Source: Chloroflexota bacterium (GTDB lineage: Bacteria; Chloroflexota; Anaerolineae; B4-G1; DUEL01). From it: 7,234 nt of DNA. Of this stretch, positions 6,141 through 7,234 are shown piece after piece. Under the pieces are notes generated by a model that saw only the letters and a list, made by a program, of their open reading frames with translations, made no database searches and was not told the origin of the DNA. The stretch is from NCBI GenBank assembly GCA_017743275.1, contig JAGHZG010000074.1, forward strand, positions 1 to 7,234, read 5' to 3'. The stretch's first letter is position 1, and each line of letters opens with the position of its first letter. The position numbers and the translations under genes were made by a program.

Positions 6141-7157
6141 ATGCCCGAGGAAATCATCACCATAGAACGGCACATCCTGGAGCAGGAGCGGGCCTACCCG
6201 GAGGCGACCGGCGTCTTCACCAGTCTCCTCTACGACATCGCGCTGGCGGCCAAAATTATCGCCCGCGAGACCTCCCGCGCCGGGCTGGTCCAGATTCTCG
6301 GCCTGGCGGGCAAGACCAACGTCCAGGGCGAGGCCCAGATGAAACTGGACGTCTTCGCCAACCAGACGATTATCCGCATGAACTCCTATACGGGCCGACT
6401 GGCGGTGATGGCTTCCGAGGAGGAGCCGGACATCATCCCCATCCCCGAGGGCTACCCGACGGGCCGCTACGTTCTGGTCTTTGACCCGCTGGACGGTTCA
6501 TCCAACATAGATGTCAACGCCAGCATCGGCACCATTTTCGGCATCTACCGCCGCCGCACTCCCGCCGGGCCGGGAACGGTGGAGGATTGCCTTCAGCCGG
6601 GGCGCGACCTGGCCGCGGCCGGTTACATCATTTACGGCTCCAGTACGATGATGGTCTACACGACCGGCAACGGGGTACACGGTTTCACTCTGGACCCGGG
6701 GGTGGGAGAATTCCTGCTCTCCCACCCGAATATCCGTATCCCGGCGGAGCCCAAGTACTACAGCGTCAATCAGGGCAACGAAAAGTACTGGAGCGAGGGA
6801 GTGCGGCGGTACACCCACTGGCTGCAGGGGATGGATGAGGAGAACCCCCGCAAGCCCCTCTCCGGGCGCTACATTGGCTCGCTGGTCGCCGACTTTCACC
6901 GGAACCTGCTGGAAGGTGGGGTTTTCTATTACCCCCAGGACTACAAGGACCCCAACAAGCCCAAAGGGAAACTGCGGCTCCTCTACGAGGCGGCCCCTCT
7001 GGCCTTCATCGCCGAACATGCTGGAGGATACGCTTCCGATGGGCAGCGCCCCATCCTGGACATCGTCCCCGAGACGCTTCACCAGAGGACGGCTCTCTTC
7101 ATCGGCAACCGGGACCTGGTGGAGATGGCGGAAAGATTTATCGCCCGCTACGGATGA
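6141..7157 (+). CDS. fbp: Fructose-1,6-bisphosphatase class I
   Basis: A 338-residue class I FBPase that hydrolyses fructose 1,6-bisphosphate to fructose 6-phosphate and phosphate, the committed step of gluconeogenesis (and of the Calvin cycle in autotrophs). Metal-site residues lie in ASEEE (91-95) and [11 protein letters not shown] (114-124). [12 protein letters not shown] is at 161-172, [14 protein letters not shown] at 243-256, and [22 protein letters not shown] at 275-296 carries Lys277 and the metal-binding Glu283. Length is normal for the family. By comparison with the mammalian enzyme, as I recall it, the AMP site is only partly kept: ATGVFT (22-27) retains Thr-Gly and Thr but has Val and Phe where Glu-Met occurs. 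The start is ATG, with GGGGTGA (6130-6136) overlapping the stop of the CBS gene as SD. Confidence 0.97.
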   Translation: MPEEIITIERHILEQERAYPEATGVFTSLLYDIALAAKIIARETSRAGLVQILGLAGKTNVQGEAQMKLDVFANQTIIRMNSYTGRLAVMASEEEPDIIPIPEGYPTGRYVLVFDPLDGSSNIDVNASIGTIFGIYRRRTPAGPGTVEDCLQPGRDLAAAGYIIYGSSTMMVYTTGNGVHGFTLDPGVGEFLLSHPNIRIPAEPKYYSVNQGNEKYWSEGVRRYTHWLQGMDEENPRKPLSGRYIGSLVADFHRNLLEGGVFYYPQDYKDPNKPKGKLRLLYEAAPLAFIAEHAGGYASDGQRPILDIVPETLHQRTALFIGNRDLVEMAERFIARYG

Positions 7158-7172
7158 GCGGAGGGTTTGGGT

Positions 7173-7234
7173 GCAGGATAAATCCTGCGCTACTGTAGAA
7201 TAGGATTTATCCTGTCATTGCAGGATAAATCCTG
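7173..7234. repeat. CAGGATAAATCCTG repeats after fbp
   Basis: CAGGATAAATCCTG occurs at 7174-7187 and again at 7221-7234. A near-identical inverted copy (TAGGATTTATCCTG) lies between them at 7201-7214. Each unit is itself almost palindromic (GCAGGAT and ATCCTGC around AA at 7173-7188). The array runs off the end of the window, so its full size is unknown. It is likely another dispersed palindromic repeat and may act as the 3' end of the fbp message, though no T-run is seen. Confidence 0.6.

Overview
The window is a conserved bacterial housekeeping block, with every gene on the + strand. In order it carries rpsB (ribosomal protein S2), tsf (EF-Ts), pyrH (UMP kinase), frr (ribosome recycling factor), uppS (cis-prenyl transferase), cdsA (CDP-diglyceride synthase), a two-CBS-domain protein, and fbp (class I fructose-1,6-bisphosphatase). 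The DNA is GC-rich, EF-Ts is the short form, and the intergenic spaces are full of palindromes and ACACGGAT-type dispersed repeats. Together these suggest a Chloroflexota (Anaerolineae-like) genome. That assignment is inference from general familiarity, not from a database search.

Layout. Bases 1-182 are an upstream intergenic region with two minus-strand extended -10 boxes, a G-rich tract and a dispersed-repeat fragment. A good promoter at 183-211 opens the rpsB unit, and its leader of about 115 nt can fold. rpsB (334-1221) is followed by an unusually long 535-bp gap holding no gene. The gap contains two short hairpins with the same loop, a 144-bp imperfect palindrome, and a 231-bp stretch bounded by a perfect 17-bp inverted repeat. 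tsf (1757-2356, TTG start) and pyrH (2417-3133) are separated by a perfect 14-bp-stem hairpin. pyrH and frr (3281-3838) are separated by an inverted array of GAATC/GATTC units. After frr come a second copy of a 29-bp repeat, a weak terminator and the second good promoter (3952-3980), which opens the unit uppS (4058-4810), cdsA (4866-5666), CBS protein (5732-6136) and fbp (6141-7157). The last 77 bases hold CAGGATAAATCCTG repeats.

How the genes fit together. The first unit serves translation (S2, EF-Ts, RRF) and pyrimidine nucleotide supply (PyrH). The second supplies the polyprenyl carrier for cell-wall work (UppS) and the phospholipid precursor CDP-diacylglycerol (CdsA). It then departs from the familiar order: dxr and rseP, common neighbours of uppS and cdsA elsewhere, are not seen, and a CBS-domain protein tightly coupled to a gluconeogenic FBPase follows instead. 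The main points for a second look are the intergenic elements, the GANTC-rich inverted array, the acidic tail on S2, and the possible adenine-nucleotide-sensing link between the CBS protein and FBPase. No CRISPR, tRNA, rRNA or transposase gene was seen.
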